Positions 14,553-25,510 of a stretch of 64,000 nucleotides of DNA are shown one piece after another. Positions within the stretch are counted from its first letter, which is position 1. The number at the start of each line of letters is the position of its first letter. This DNA is from Talpa occidentalis. Its lineage: Eukaryota; Chordata; Mammalia; Eulipotyphla; Talpidae. The stretch spans positions 15,275,314 through 15,339,313 of the forward strand of contig NW_023601543.1 of the NCBI RefSeq assembly GCF_014898055.3, in the 5' to 3' direction. Position numbers and translations under genes: made by a program. Under the pieces are notes generated by a model. The model was not told where the DNA came from and did no database searches. It was given only the letters and a program-made list of their open reading frames with translations.

Positions 14553-14629
14553 TTTTTTTTTTGTGGGACCCTCCCTGCTGGTGGGGGATTGAACTGGTGC
14601 TGCAGCCACTGCACCACCAGGGGAGACCC
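14553..14629 (-). repeat. Short tRNA-only SINE with direct repeats
   Basis: Poly(T), then GTGGGACCCTC, then a shortened copy of the tRNA-related half of the local SINE, read in minus orientation. A perfect 13-bp target duplication (TGTTTGCCTCCTT) lies at 14540-14552 and 14630-14642. The 3' tail body of the full SINE is absent, and the tRNA part has a further internal loss. Confidence 0.75.
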
Positions 14630-15487
14630 TGTTTGCCTCCTTATTTAAAGGCACAAACTCCAAACACAGTCACCTTGGAGGGTGGGGACTTAAGATTTCA
14701 ACCTGTGACTTTTGGGAAGGGACACAATCCAGTCTATATCACCATTTTTCTGCCAACACTGGGTACACACACATTCATGCACACATCACTGTTGACTTGA
14801 AGATGGCATTGTGTTACTTAGCATTTCTTTGATCATTAGTTTGAGAGAAATTTTTAAATAACATTTGGACATTTTTATCTTGTGTATTTCCTATTTTGGT
14901 TCTTAGACTACTTTTTTGTTGTTGTTGGGTGTCTAAATTGCCAGTAGACCTACATTTTCATTTGCCTGTTGAGCTGTTTTGTATTTCATTAGATATTTTT
15001 GCTTGCATGGAAAAGGAATCATTTTTAGAAGCTATTTATCATTTGATATTAAGCTACTATTTTTTTTTTTTAAGAAAACACAGCAAAGTACTGAGTTTCC
15101 ATCGCTCACCATAGATCCTTAAAAATTGTTTTTAGTTTGGATGCATTGAGTTGCTGGCCTCGAAATATAGATAGTGTCAAGGTTACTGTGAAACCTTTCC
15201 AGGTATTATTTCCTCTGCATTAACAAATACAATAGTATTTTCTCAGATATGCTCCTCAGAACTCTGATCCCATAAGATGTTCTGCGAAACAAGAGTTCTG
15301 TTGTTTAAATAGCCTTGGGAACAGCTGCATCCTACATTCTCCCCATGCAGTGGTTCCCAGTGCTTACAGGAGCTTAAAGGCTCTGAGAAGCCCTGGAGTG
15401 AAGAAATCTGATGTTCATAAACTGAGTACTTCCAAAACTTATTTTGACCACAGGACATCCCTTAATAATTTAATTTACTTTGGTAAT

Positions 15488-16135
15488 GTGATTTTTAACT
15501 TTTTATTTTGAAATATTCACAGATTCACAGGAAGTTGTAAAGAAATATACAGGGAGTTCCCATGTACCCTTCATCCAGTTTCCCCCAATGGTAACATGTT
15601 ATGTAACTATGGCATAATGCTACAACCAAGATACTGACATGAGTACAACCCACAGAGCTTAGATTTCATCAGTTATACATGCACTGATTTGTGTGTGTGT
15701 GTTTGTGTAGTTCACTGCAATCTTATCACATGTAGAATCATGTAATCAGCACCACTACGCGTGTCCCTGTGCTAGCTCTGAATAGCCACGCCTACCCTCC
15801 CCCTATTCTAACCTCTGGCAACCATTAATATAGTCTCCATTTCTGTACTTTTGCCATTTCAAGTGTGTAATATAAATGAAATAACATGATGTGTACCCTT
15901 TTGAGACTGACTTTTTTTTCACTCAGTGTAATGCCCTGAGATTCATCCAGGTCGTTGCATGTATCAGTTGTATTTTCCTTTTTATTGCTGTGTAGTGTTT
16001 TTTGGTATGGCTGTACCACAACTTGTTTAACCATTTACCCACTGAATGCCATTTACCCTCTCCCCTTATTTATGGTGGAATCTATAAATACCCTGTATGA
16101 ATATTGGTCTGAATAATGCCAGTTTTAGAAACTGT
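15488..16135 (-). repeat. Old L1 3' region, minus orientation
   Basis: Reversed L1 3' sequence: 'ttattttgaaatattcacagattcacagg', 'gttcccatgtacccttcatccagtttccccc', 'cctctggcaacca', 'ttcatccaggtcgttgcatg', 'ttaaccatttacccactgaatg' (each shortened by divergence). It is diverged and has no open frame. It lies in the SMARCA1 intron, ending just upstream of the next exon. Confidence 0.75.
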
Positions 16136-16222
16136 ATCACAGAAATGATACAATTAAAGAATGATCACTTTGAAAGATTATGCCTGGGTTGCAAAAATTA
16201 AAACTCTTTTTATTTGGTTTAG

Positions 16223-16333
16223 GAATTCCAGAGACGTTGTAATACTCTGATTTCATTGATTGAGAAAGAAAATATGGAAATTGAGGAAAAAGAGAGAGCA
16301 GAAAAGAAGAAACGGGCAACTAAAACGCCAATG
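16223..16333 (+). CDS. SMARCA1: SMARCA1 exon: end of SLIDE and basic region
   Basis: The exon follows TTTGGTTTAG and ends at GTAAAA, giving exactly 37 codons. It begins [20 protein letters not shown] and ends [10 protein letters not shown]. It supplies the last SLIDE helix and the start of the lysine-rich C-terminal region. [10 protein letters not shown] joins directly onto SRTAM of the previous exon, restoring the conserved SLIDE core. The [10 protein letters not shown] run is typical of SMARCA1; SMARCA5 differs here. Confidence 0.97.
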
Positions 16334-16647
16334 GTAAAATTTTCAGCATTTTCCTAACTTTTAGGTAGATCCCATTTTTTTTACCTAATTAAAATGCCTA
16401 TATTATGTTTAATGCCATAGTGATACCTATTATAAAAACTGGTTTTATAAAATGCTAATTTGTTTTTGATAGAAAAAGATGGACACAAGAGCCACATGTT
16501 TCTTATTTGTTTGTAGTACATACGGTTAGGAAGTCCCTAGTAACAGGACTCAGTATTTTTTTAAAAATCTTCAATGATTTTAACCAAAAATATAATACAA
16601 GTTAAGTCTTTTGAATTGAAACTAAAGCTGTCATGGGGCTAGGAGAA

Positions 16648-16678
16648 GGGTGGGCTGGGCTGGGCTGGGCTGGGCTGA
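16648..16678 (+). repeat. (GGGCT)n microsatellite with G-quadruplex potential
   Basis: Six GGG runs (16648, 16652, 16657, 16662, 16667, 16672) separated by one or two bases, on the coding strand of the last SMARCA1 intron. The pre-mRNA would carry the same G-tracts. Confidence 0.9.
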
Positions 16679-16869
16679 GGTTGAAATTGGGAGTTCTGAT
16701 TTGATCCAATCTTTGTGGAACTATGAGTACAAATGATAACTTTGAGCAGACAGCAAAGCTTTTACTTGGTAATAAGTTAACTGTTGACTATGATAACTTG
16801 ATTTTAATCCAGTCAGGTTGCCGTGTAGAACTATAATTTAAAATACTCTCTAATATATTATTTGAGTGT

Positions 16870-17060
16870 GGTTAAGTAAACTACCACATTTCGTCAAATC
16901 TAAGATGCCTTTCAAGACACAGCATCACTTTATGTACCACTAAGAAAAAATGCTGCCAAGTAGCTATAATTTGTCATCAACTGTAAGATGCATCCTAATT
17001 TCAGAGATGCTAAAATGGGAAAGAAACGTGCATCATAGAATATATGAAATATGGTATTTT
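16870..17060. repeat. Ancient DNA-transposon-like repeat (family unnamed)
   Basis: The segment 'taagatgcatcctaatttcag ... tgctaaaat ... cgtgcatcatagaat' recurs in degraded form at about 57090-57220 ('gacacaccctaatttcagaaaa ... cttcttagaat'). It resembles an old dispersed mammalian element I cannot name. It lies in the last SMARCA1 intron. Confidence 0.45.
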
Positions 17061-17417
17061 AACATCGACATAAGGTTTTTAAAAATAATACACTCATAAA
17101 TAAAATTTTGCCAAGAAAACTTCAAGTATTAAGTAGTTCATTAAGAGTACATTTATAGTGCCATGTGTTCGTAGACACTTGACTATTTTTGATGGATATT
17201 TTGTGTCTTTTCTTAAAAAGAAGCATCTTTGAAGGTTATTTTACGTTGGGTAATATAGTTTGTTGGGCTATATAGAACATTAACTGTGAGTATAACATTT
17301 AAGTGAATATTCATGTTAAAATTTTTTTTTAATGCATTTACATCCTAGATTTAACATTGTTGGGCCATTTAAAAATGTGCATATTGGAGCAGAACATTAA
17401 ATCTGTTTCCATTTTAG

Positions 17418-17489
17418 TCACAGAAAAGAAAAGCAGAGTCAGCTTCTGAGAGCTCTGGAAAGAAGGATGTCAAGAAGGTGAAATCCTAA
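17418..17489 (+). CDS. SMARCA1: SMARCA1 terminal coding exon and stop
   Basis: After TTCCATTTTAG the frame reads SQKRKAESASESSGKKDVKK and then VKS and a TAA stop at 17487-17489. This serine/lysine tail ending KKVKS is diagnostic of SMARCA1. SMARCA5 instead ends in a KKKLKL-type tail. The tail is unstructured, strongly basic and likely to act in nuclear localisation and DNA contact; that role is inference. All five exons keep an uninterrupted frame, so the gene looks functional. Confidence 0.96.
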   Translation, partial: SQKRKAESASESSGKKDVKKVKS

Positions 17490-18150
17490 AGCCTAGAAAT
17501 AAGTTTTAAATGGGAAACTGCTATTTTCTTGTTCCCATCTTCAAATGCTAATTGCCAGTTCCAGTGTATTCATGGTACTCTAAGAAAAAAATCTCTTTGG
17601 TTTTGATTTCTTGCATATTTTATATATTTTACAATGCTTTCTACCTGAAATGTGTAGCTTTATATTTTATGCATTCTAGTATTTTTGTGTACTGTATTTT
17701 GTGCATTTCATGTCTTCATCAGAATCCTCTCAGTCCTTGTTCTTTTGAAGCTTGTGCTGAGGTTTTAGCTTTTCTATGTTTTATATGCCGCTGCTTTGAA
17801 AGAGAACCTAGATTCTATAGCTGTATTATTGTTGTTTCATACTTTAAATTTATATGGCTGTGGAAAAATGAATTAAAATGATTTGAGGAGAAAGACTTTT
17901 TCACTTCTTTGTTGCTTTCTTTTCTATTGAGTATGGGTTTGTATGTGTTACTGCATACTGTGATTAGCATAATAATTGTTTCTTTGAGGTCATCTAAATA
18001 TTTTTTTCCCAAAGGAATAAAGGGTGAGAAAAGAAAAATATTAAAAATACTAATATTTGATACTGTGCTTGCTGTCAGTACGCGTTACATTTAAATTATT
18101 CTCTAAATATTCAAGTGGGAAAATATAATAAAGAAATGTCTATAAGAAAT
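17490..18150 (+). other. SMARCA1: SMARCA1 3'UTR and candidate poly(A) signals
   Basis: T-rich untranslated sequence follows the stop. Candidate polyadenylation hexamers are ATTAAA at 17872-17877, AATAAA at 18016-18021 and AATAAA at 18127-18132. The first is about 385 nt past the stop; which one is used cannot be read from sequence alone. The stretch is free of recognisable repeats, as expected for a kept UTR. Confidence 0.7.
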
Positions 18151-18599
18151 TTAATTATTTCCTGTTTTTTGTGTGGTAGAAAATAGTTGTATTTATTGAA
18201 TTTTGTTTTCTTATGCAATGCTATTGCTAGAAATGCTAACACTGTTGCTGTATTGCTATACAGATGCTGTGTACTTGGTTGAAAATTCAGGTTTTACTTG
18301 CTGACTTGTGCATGATCTCCTGTCCGCTAGTTAGTTCATAGGAGCCTGGGTATAACAGGTAGATTTATTAACAACTGAGATAGAAGAGTATGAAGTAAGC
18401 ACTATGCATGCAGAAGAAGAGGTGCTGGCTTCCATAGGAAAACAGTTGTGCTCATTTAACAAGCAGTCTCAACATGCTGGAGGTTTGACACACCAAGAGT
18501 GTAATTCTTGCTCAAACTACAGTATCCCATGCCTGTCAGGGGGATGTGGGAATGAGAGGGGAATCTGCTCCACACAGCCACTCAAAGTTCCAGGCTGAC
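18151..18599. other. Intergenic sequence downstream of SMARCA1
   Basis: No gene, RNA or named repeat recognised. Confidence 0.6.
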
Positions 18600-18645
18600 T
18601 GAAGCTCCACTTTATTATTATTTTTTTTTTTTGAAGCTCCACTTT
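18600..18645 (-). mobile_element. Poly(A)-only retroinsertion with 14-bp target duplication
   Basis: The 14-mer TGAAGCTCCACTTT occurs at 18600-18613 and again at 18632-18645. Between the copies lies only an 18-bp T-rich stretch (A-rich with AATAAT on the minus strand). This is the signature of target-primed reverse transcription that copied nothing but a poly(A) tail. Confidence 0.75.
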
Positions 18646-21600
18646 TTGTAGCTGCACCATCTGGGACAATGTGGCCTTCTCAGCGGATGTTGTGGGAGGA
18701 AAAGAAAGGCCGGAGAATCGCCTGTAGACTCTTGATTGCCTCAGCCCAAAGTGATACCTGTCAAATCCACTCAAAGTTCATTGTTCAAAACTAGTCACAC
18801 TGTCTAGTGTACCTGCAAGATAGCTGGCAAATCTAGGGGACCAAATGGAATGTTTTAATAACTGCCTCTGCCACAGGGGCTGTCAGTATAGGGAAGAACC
18901 TCAGTCAGTCACATGGATTGCACACATGTTAGTATGCGATTAATCTCAGTCAAGGTCAGGTTACAAAAGGGAGTAAGAAAAATGGATCAAAATCTAGTGT
19001 GAAACACAGCAAACAGGCAAAGCTGGGAACATAGGGTAGTGGTATTAATTATCAAAACAAGGGCTGGACCACTAAAGAGTTGTGCCCTCATCCTCCTTTT
19101 GCATTACCTCTCAGACCCTAGTGTACCACTGGCAAATCCTGGGTAGCCCTGAGTGCAAATCAGCAACTTTCACAACCTCAGCCTTCTCACAGAAGTGCAG
19201 CCACGTGGGACAGTCATTTACAATGAAAACCCCATTGTCTGCTGGACTCTTCCAAGTCTTCATTCATTGTCCTGATTTCATATTTCTTCCTGTCATGCTC
19301 CCTTTGGGAGTCCTTTCACTGTTTCTGCCATTAGACTTAGACTCATACTTTGTGATTGGGATGAAATTGGGGTGCTATTAAGAGATGAGGTAAGGATGAT
19401 ACTAGATCAGGGGGCTCAGATATGTAAATCTGAGCTTGGCTTAACTGCCCTTTGTGTAAGATCCACCAAGAAGGTAAAGGTAAGCAAAGTAATGCTTGGT
19501 TAGCTGGCACTTTGGGTCCAAACTTCAATCTAGAACTCTTAAGTCCAAAACCAAATCTTGGAATTTCCCTCTCCAACAAGATTAAAAGCTACAGTCATCT
19601 GAGCTGGAGAAAATGAGACTGGAGGGGATCTCATTGAAATGTCCAAGTTGCGTACACTAAAAACAGCCCAGTAAGGTTCCTGGACTCTGATCAATCAGTT
19701 CAGCATTTCTTAGGGAGGCGAGAAGATGGAGGATGGAAGCAGGTATAATTAGGGTCTTTGAACTTTAAATTTCGTGGAAATTTAATAACGTCTACTTCCT
19801 GTTCTTGTTCTGTTAACCCGAAGGGGTGAATTGCAAAGCTTTATGTGCTTATCTACTCTAGGGGAGAAAATCTGCAGGTAAGTTCTTTTAGCTTGGAGCC
19901 ATTTCCTGATCCTTTGCATGGTTCTTATAAGCCTTTCTTGGACCAAAAAGATGTGAAATTCAGCTCTCCAAGATGGGCAATGAATGCCTTTGATGTTATC
20001 CTCCAGAACTTGTAAAATGGTTTTATTCAGAAGGCAAATTTAAAGACCACACTGTATTTAGTGAAAATTTTATCACCTTTTCTATTGCTCAGCTTATGTA
20101 CAGATTTATTGTTGAAGGCAGCCTACTAAGGCGGCCCCTACAATGAACACCAGATGATAGCACAGTGCAAATAATACAGCATCTGGGATACAAAATGCTC
20201 CAAGCCTATATACAAAACCCCTCTTATTGTCAATTTTCTACAGAGAAAATTTTAAAGTCCCAGTAAAGACCTCCCATTTCAAAGAAGAAGCTTGATGGGT
20301 GGGTTGTATCCTATACCTAGCTGCCATGTTGGGGAGAAAAAAAAGCAAGAGTCATTTTTCTGTGTCAACTGCTCGATGCCAGAGAAAGCAGAAGAAAATG
20401 CTATATTCATGAGGACAATCATAAATGCACAATGGTCCTGCCCACCAGCAAAAATAGCACCCCACCCAAACTGCTTGGAGAATATATAAGGAGGAAAGTG
20501 AGAACAGAAATCGTGAGTGGTTTCTTTCACTCAGAGCTTCTATTTCTAGAAGACAAAGCATGAATAGGTTTCCCAACAACAAGGCATTCCATCAAAGGCC
20601 CCCCAAAATCGTTGTCTTGATTCATTGCATAGTCAGGCCTTATTTTCTTTAGAATCAAGGCTGTGAACTCAGTAATCTCTTACTTTATCATAGCTATTTG
20701 TATCTCTCTCTTAATTGCAGCCCCTTGTTCCCACTGGCCTACGAATGGTTATGTTTTTATGGAAACCTTGGATACTTGTCAGATTACCATGAGCTATGCC
20801 CCCAAACTTGGTTCTTTGTTTGAGACCTCCCAGTTAAGAGAAGTTACTGAACCAGAACCTTTGCAGTTATCTTAGTTGTTGGGAATTTGGAAAACCTTAC
20901 CCAGCTGGTGGAACCGCCCACCGCTATCAAAATATTATGCTCTTATTTCTCAGTTATTGGCAAAGCTTCCCATTGTGGTCTATACCCCCGCAACCCCTCC
21001 CCCACCCCGTTGTACAGGAGCCAGTACAGCTAGCTCAGGTCCCCCAGCCAGTTTTTCAGGCCTGTGGTCATTCTGGTGTCCACATTGCTTTCTCGCCAAG
21101 TGTTCCTACCAACTTCTGAAATCCACAAGTAGCCATCAAATCTCAAGTTCTTTGAAGTATTCCATCCCATGTCGCTTTCAAGTAGTCTGCCTAAGCTATC
21201 CTTCCCATTAGATAAGGAGGAAGATTTTCCTGAGGTTCAAATACATGTAGCTGATGCCATCTGTCATGTCTCAGAACCCTCAAGCTTACCATTTCTGTGT
21301 GCTCCAGCTGATTTCTGATTACCAGTATCTCTTTGAGGACTTTCTCAGAGACGTTGGAAGGTTTCTTCCACCCATTTCATGATAGTTTGGAGTTGTGAAG
21401 GGTTAACACTTCTGAGAGTGGCTCTGAATCAAAAACTGATTGGAGTTGGTATGTAAGTACCCCAGCTCTCTCACTCCTTGAACAAAGGCATTTTAATAAT
21501 ATATGTGATTTAAATGGCTTCCCAGAGTTTACCCATAGGATTAAGTTCCAGTCACGCACAGTAGTAGCTGTCTTGATAACATACTCTTATTCACTGCTTT

Positions 21601-22569
21601 CTTTTCCCTGAATCACTTCATCACTCCTTATAGGTATTTCCTGGGGTGACTTTTAAATAAACTACTTGTAATGGAACCTTTGTCTTGCAATCTGCTCTGA
21701 GCAAACCCATATTAAGGCACTAACCTTGTATGCATAGCTCTTCTTAGCCCTTAGTTATTTCATAATCAGCTATGTGGTGCTTAAGGACAGTCATCAGTAC
21801 CACCCCTCTGTGCATAGTTAGTGGGTGATGTGACTTGATCAGGATATTCTGCACTGGTGCAAAGTATTGGCTTTAGATTTTCTCCATTAACAAACAAGGC
21901 TTCTGCATACCACCAATATTTATGGCATTAGGAATTATTATTAGGCAGAAGTTAAAAGATTCCCAAGTTTTTGTAAGACCAGAACTGGTGCTCAGGCTAC
22001 TGTCTTTTTAAGTGTTCTCCATGCTCATTGGTGCCCCCTCCCTGTACCAGTGGTTTGTTTAGATGACTGGAACAGGTGTTCACTATCTTGCTATCGTGTC
22101 ATATTACAAAAAGTTGGTGATGCCATACTTTTTTTCATTTGATTATTTGCCCCCACCTAATACATTGCTTTCCTGCTGGGGAGACTTTCATCTAGGCTAT
22201 TGTAATCAGATCCAAGCTCTATCTTTCCATTGCCTTTCAACCTTGCCGTTTGTGTTCCCCTCAAGACATGTTGGTTAATTTCGGATCTTCTTCATGTATT
22301 ACAAACTTTAGAAATTCCATCCGTCAAATTATGTGGTCTATTTTTGTGGATCTCCATATATCTATGGGAGACTGAGTCCAAATATTATTCATCTCTGACT
22401 GTCTGCCTTTCATCATGAATACAGTTTTAAATTAACATTTCTCCTTCAGTGGTAGAGACCAAAGTCTGTTTGCTATATCTTAGAAAAGATCTTTGCACAA
22501 GGTTCCACCTTTGCTAAAATATTTGGTATGTGACCACCATCGTTGGAACTTATACCTTATTCAGCCCTC
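18646..22569. other. Intergenic sequence, mostly unassigned
   Basis: 18650-18840 ('ctcaaagttcattgttcaaaactagtcacac') looks like an old dispersed repeat that I cannot name. The remainder has many short overlapping frames on both strands (for example 20279-20582 and 20663-21211). None shows a domain or consistent coding bias. The C-rich patch at 20985-21015 is simple sequence. Confidence 0.55.
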
Positions 22570-22870
22570 TCCTAAAACAACTCTGTGTTTTTTTTTTTTA
22601 AGATTTATTTACTTATTTATACAAGCACTGGGTACAGTCAGAAGTGCGGGAGGGTGAGAGAATTCACCAGAGCTGGAGCGGAGAGTGGAACAGGCAGACT
22701 GACGAAGTACACTGCTGGGGGGAGCAGCGGGTGGCAGGAGAGGTCTGTGCGCCATGTGGGACCCTCGCCCGGTGGCCCGGGATTGAACCGGCGCTGCAGA
22801 GGCTGCGGGCAGCTTCGCAACCCAGCGCTCAACCGCTGGGCCACCGGGGAGCCCCTCCTAAAACAACTCT
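22570..22870 (-). mobile_element. Full-length tRNA-derived SINE, type B, with 15-bp TSD
   Basis: The body at 22585-22855 is read in minus orientation. The poly(T) tail and 'gcactgggtacagtcagaag' come first on the + strand, and the tRNA-like head (box B GGTTCAATCCC reversed, GGGGAGCCCC end) comes last. A perfect 15-bp duplication TCCTAAAACAACTCT lies at 22570-22584 and 22856-22870. Open frames of 68-114 codons inside it are SINE sequence and not genes. Confidence 0.92.
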
Positions 22871-24179
22871 TAAGTCTCCAAATGCTGTTTAGTTTTTGTA
22901 CTAGTTATATCAGAGCACTACCATTATAGAATGTGCCCATTTTCTACTAAGATTGCCATGATCTTCTTCCCACTGTTGTCCCATATTTTGTTTACACTTG
23001 GGCAGATGACCTCTCTTACCTTCATGAAAACTGATTGCAATTAGACCTGAGTATGTCTTTGTAGGTATATCCTTTCCTTTCACGTCAGTCTTTTCTGATT
23101 TCTAAGATCTCAATTTTTTTTTCTTTTCTTGTCTCCCTTCATTTTTTAATTCTTCTCCTATCTATCATTCCTGAAGCCAAAAGCATCTAAACGAGAGTTT
23201 TTAGTTCACTTAAAATATCTTTTAGTCACTCTACTTGCTGAACAAGGACCTCCCGTCATTTCCAGGCCAACTTGATTCTCAAACCCAAGGCATTCTTGGT
23301 ACAGGCATAACTTAATGTCTTTTTGACTTTTGGACTTGCCTTTTTTTTTTTATTAAATTTTCCTCTGCACCTCACTACAAGAAACTACTTCCCCCATGTA
23401 GTAAAGGCCTCAATTGTTTACTATTAGTGAACTTTACCTCTGTGCAGTGATTATGCGCATACTCTGAAGTCTCTGGAATCTACCACTGTGATTAGATGCC
23501 TGGCCAGTGCTCACTGAAGCTTCCTGAGCAAGAAAGCCATTACCAGGCATGCTTTGCCTCCTGGCTAGGCCTCACACATCATTAAGGATAATTTTTTGTT
23601 ATCTTTTCTCCACAAATTTGTAGATTGGAATTTTATATGCCAGAACGTATAATATAGAGGAGACTCAGAAAATTTTAGAGAATGCATATGACACCCCTGA
23701 ATTTTATATCACCACTATTATCACTTTATTTCTGGATGCAGGTTTAAAAAAGATTTAGGGGAACTCAGTCTGGGGGAGAGGGAAAGGAAATCCACCACAG
23801 CTCTTTCTGTCGAGGTATCCTGATTTACAGTTTGTGTGTGAATAACCGTCTTCCAATAGTGTCTCAAATTACAACATTTGAATCCTCGTGTACTTGGCTC
23901 AGTATCTTGTCATTTACAGCCTTCCTGCCTGATATGTTGGTAAAGGGTATAAAGATATTTTGTACCTGCCATTTTGACTACTGTTTTGAACTACTGGACC
24001 TTTTGATCCAGCTGCAGTTTGAATCCCCCCATCTATTTTGGCTATAAGAGCATTGGACTGTTTGTGAGTACAAGCATGTATATCACAATTATCTAGCAGG
24101 AACTGCTCATTTAAGTCCCTAATATATATCTTTTACTTCTTGCTTAGTAACACCTATTTTCAGCTGCACTCATTGTCGC
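22871..24179. other. Intergenic sequence, no named feature
   Basis: Poly(T) tracts near 23113 and 23341 may be retroelement tails, but I could not identify bodies. There is no gene evidence. Confidence 0.5.
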
Positions 24180-24835
24180 TTGGCTAAAAGACTACATTAT
24201 CCAGCTACTTTTGTTGCTAGGTATGGCTATGCACTAAGTTTTCGCCAATTAGATTTAAACAGAAATGACATGGCAACTTCTCTAAATTGACCTTAAGAAG
24301 AATAGTTTTCTTCATCCTTTCTACTTCCTTTTTGGTTGGAATGTGGACTTGATGGCTGGATTTCAAAAAAACTATCCTGCATTATGGGGTGCATTTCACT
24401 GATGGTATAGCAGCTGGGTAGAAGGAACCTGGGTCCTCATGACCGTGGAACTGCCTTCCCAGTCCTGAGCTGCCCCTACTTGGACATGTCTTTCTTTTTT
24501 TTTCAAAGATTTATTTACACATACAAGAACTGGGGTACAGGCCAGAGGTGTAGGGGCTGAGAGGATTCACCAGAGACAGAGTGGGGAACAGAACAGACAG
24601 ATTGACTGAAATACACTGCTGAGGGGAGCAGCGGGCGAGTCAGGAGAGGTCTGCTGCGCCATGTGGGTTGCTCCCTGGCCGGGGATTGAACTCCTGCTGC
24701 AGTGTCTGCGGACAGCTTCATAGGCTGTATCTTAACCACTTGCATCACTAGGGAGGCCCAGACATGTCTGTATTTCAAGAGAGAAATCGCTCTCCATCTC
24801 TTTAAGCTGATCATTTTACTTTTGTTGCCATCAGT
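24180..24835 (+). repeat. MaLR/MLT1-like LTR remnant split by a SINE
   Basis: 'gcaacttctctaaattgaccttaag', 'gaacctgggtcctcatgaccgtggaactgcc' and, beyond the SINE, 'tctctttaagctgatc' follow the motif order of old MaLR-type LTRs (each partly diverged). A similar element lies at 61340-61790. Family assignment is from memory. Confidence 0.4.
24482..24769 (-). mobile_element. tRNA-derived SINE, type A, with short TSD
   Basis: The body at 24492-24760 is in minus orientation and contains 'actggggtacaggccagagg', 'acactgctgaggggagcagc', 'gcgccatgtggg' and the head 'tagggaggccc'. A GACATGTCT duplication lies at 24483-24491 and 24761-24769. It interrupts an older LTR-like element. Confidence 0.9.
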
Positions 24836-25135
24836 ATATGGAACTGTATCCTAGTACATTAATGCTGATGATTTTTTTATTGAGCAAATTTTTATTGAAA
24901 CAAATTCCTTTAAGCCTACTAAAGTCCTTGACCATCTGGATTGATTAGTTTCATTTTAGCTCTACAGTCAAAATTTGCTTTATCAATATTTTTCATAGTA
25001 AAATTTACTTTGCATTATAAATTTTTATTTGTAGACATTACTTTTATTAAGGTCAAATTTTAGACCTAATGTTTTCAAAAACATTTTTCTGTGAAATTAT
25101 AGATAAAATTATAACAAATTTTATCTTGTGCAGTT

Positions 25136-25510
25136 TCACCGCTTGTCATTTTTTCTGGAGTGGTTATTTCCACCAAGTCTAAAATTTCTCAGGTTAGTTT
25201 TCACAGTTTCCAATGTTACAAATGACATGGGGTTTTCCGTTGTTTGTTTGTAATACATTTTGCCATGTGCAGTTTTAGACACTGACCGTTTTATTTCATG
25301 TTGATTAGTTCTGCCAGTTATATTTATAGGACTTAAAAATTGATAATTTCTTGGTGCTTCCAAAAGGACATTATGAGCAACTCCACTGAGGTATTCCAGA
25401 ATTTTCTCATGCATTAAGATGGATCTGCTATTATTGTGCACCCAGTAATTTCCAATGCATTCTTTTTCCCTGTGATTTCTTCCTGGTAATTTTTTGTAGT
25501 GCAAATCCTC
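25136..25510 (-). other. Unassigned 122-codon open frame preceded by an acceptor-like AG
   Basis: On the minus strand a frame opens directly after TTCTGACTTAG (the TAG closes the frame upstream and could also be an acceptor). It reads EDLHYKKLPGRNHREKECIG and continues for about 124 codons to a TGA at 25136-25138. Composition looks protein-like: varied residues, hydrophilic, few repeats. The region is AT-rich, which makes a long open frame less expected. Downstream on the same strand lie AATAAA hexamers. There is no ATG at the start; the first internal Met is 30 residues in. I recognise no family. It could be a terminal exon of an unknown gene, a retrocopy fragment or chance. Confidence 0.35.

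Larger units (their letters stand above)
14083..14750 (+). repeat. Unnamed medium-reiteration element, interrupted twice
   Basis: The element opens with TATGTTAGTCTGCTTGGGCTG and closes with 'gggacacaatccagtctatatcacc', the two ends of a common dispersed mammalian element whose name I cannot state with certainty. It is broken by a 175-bp insert of unknown origin (14164-14338) and by a short SINE (14553-14629). A relative of its 5' half occurs at 47119-47350. Confidence 0.55.

Noticed and set aside
20279..20582. Overlapping frames on both strands suggesting a small gene
   Set aside because: Three frames overlap in both directions with no splice signals, domain or bias; more likely a chance lack of stops.
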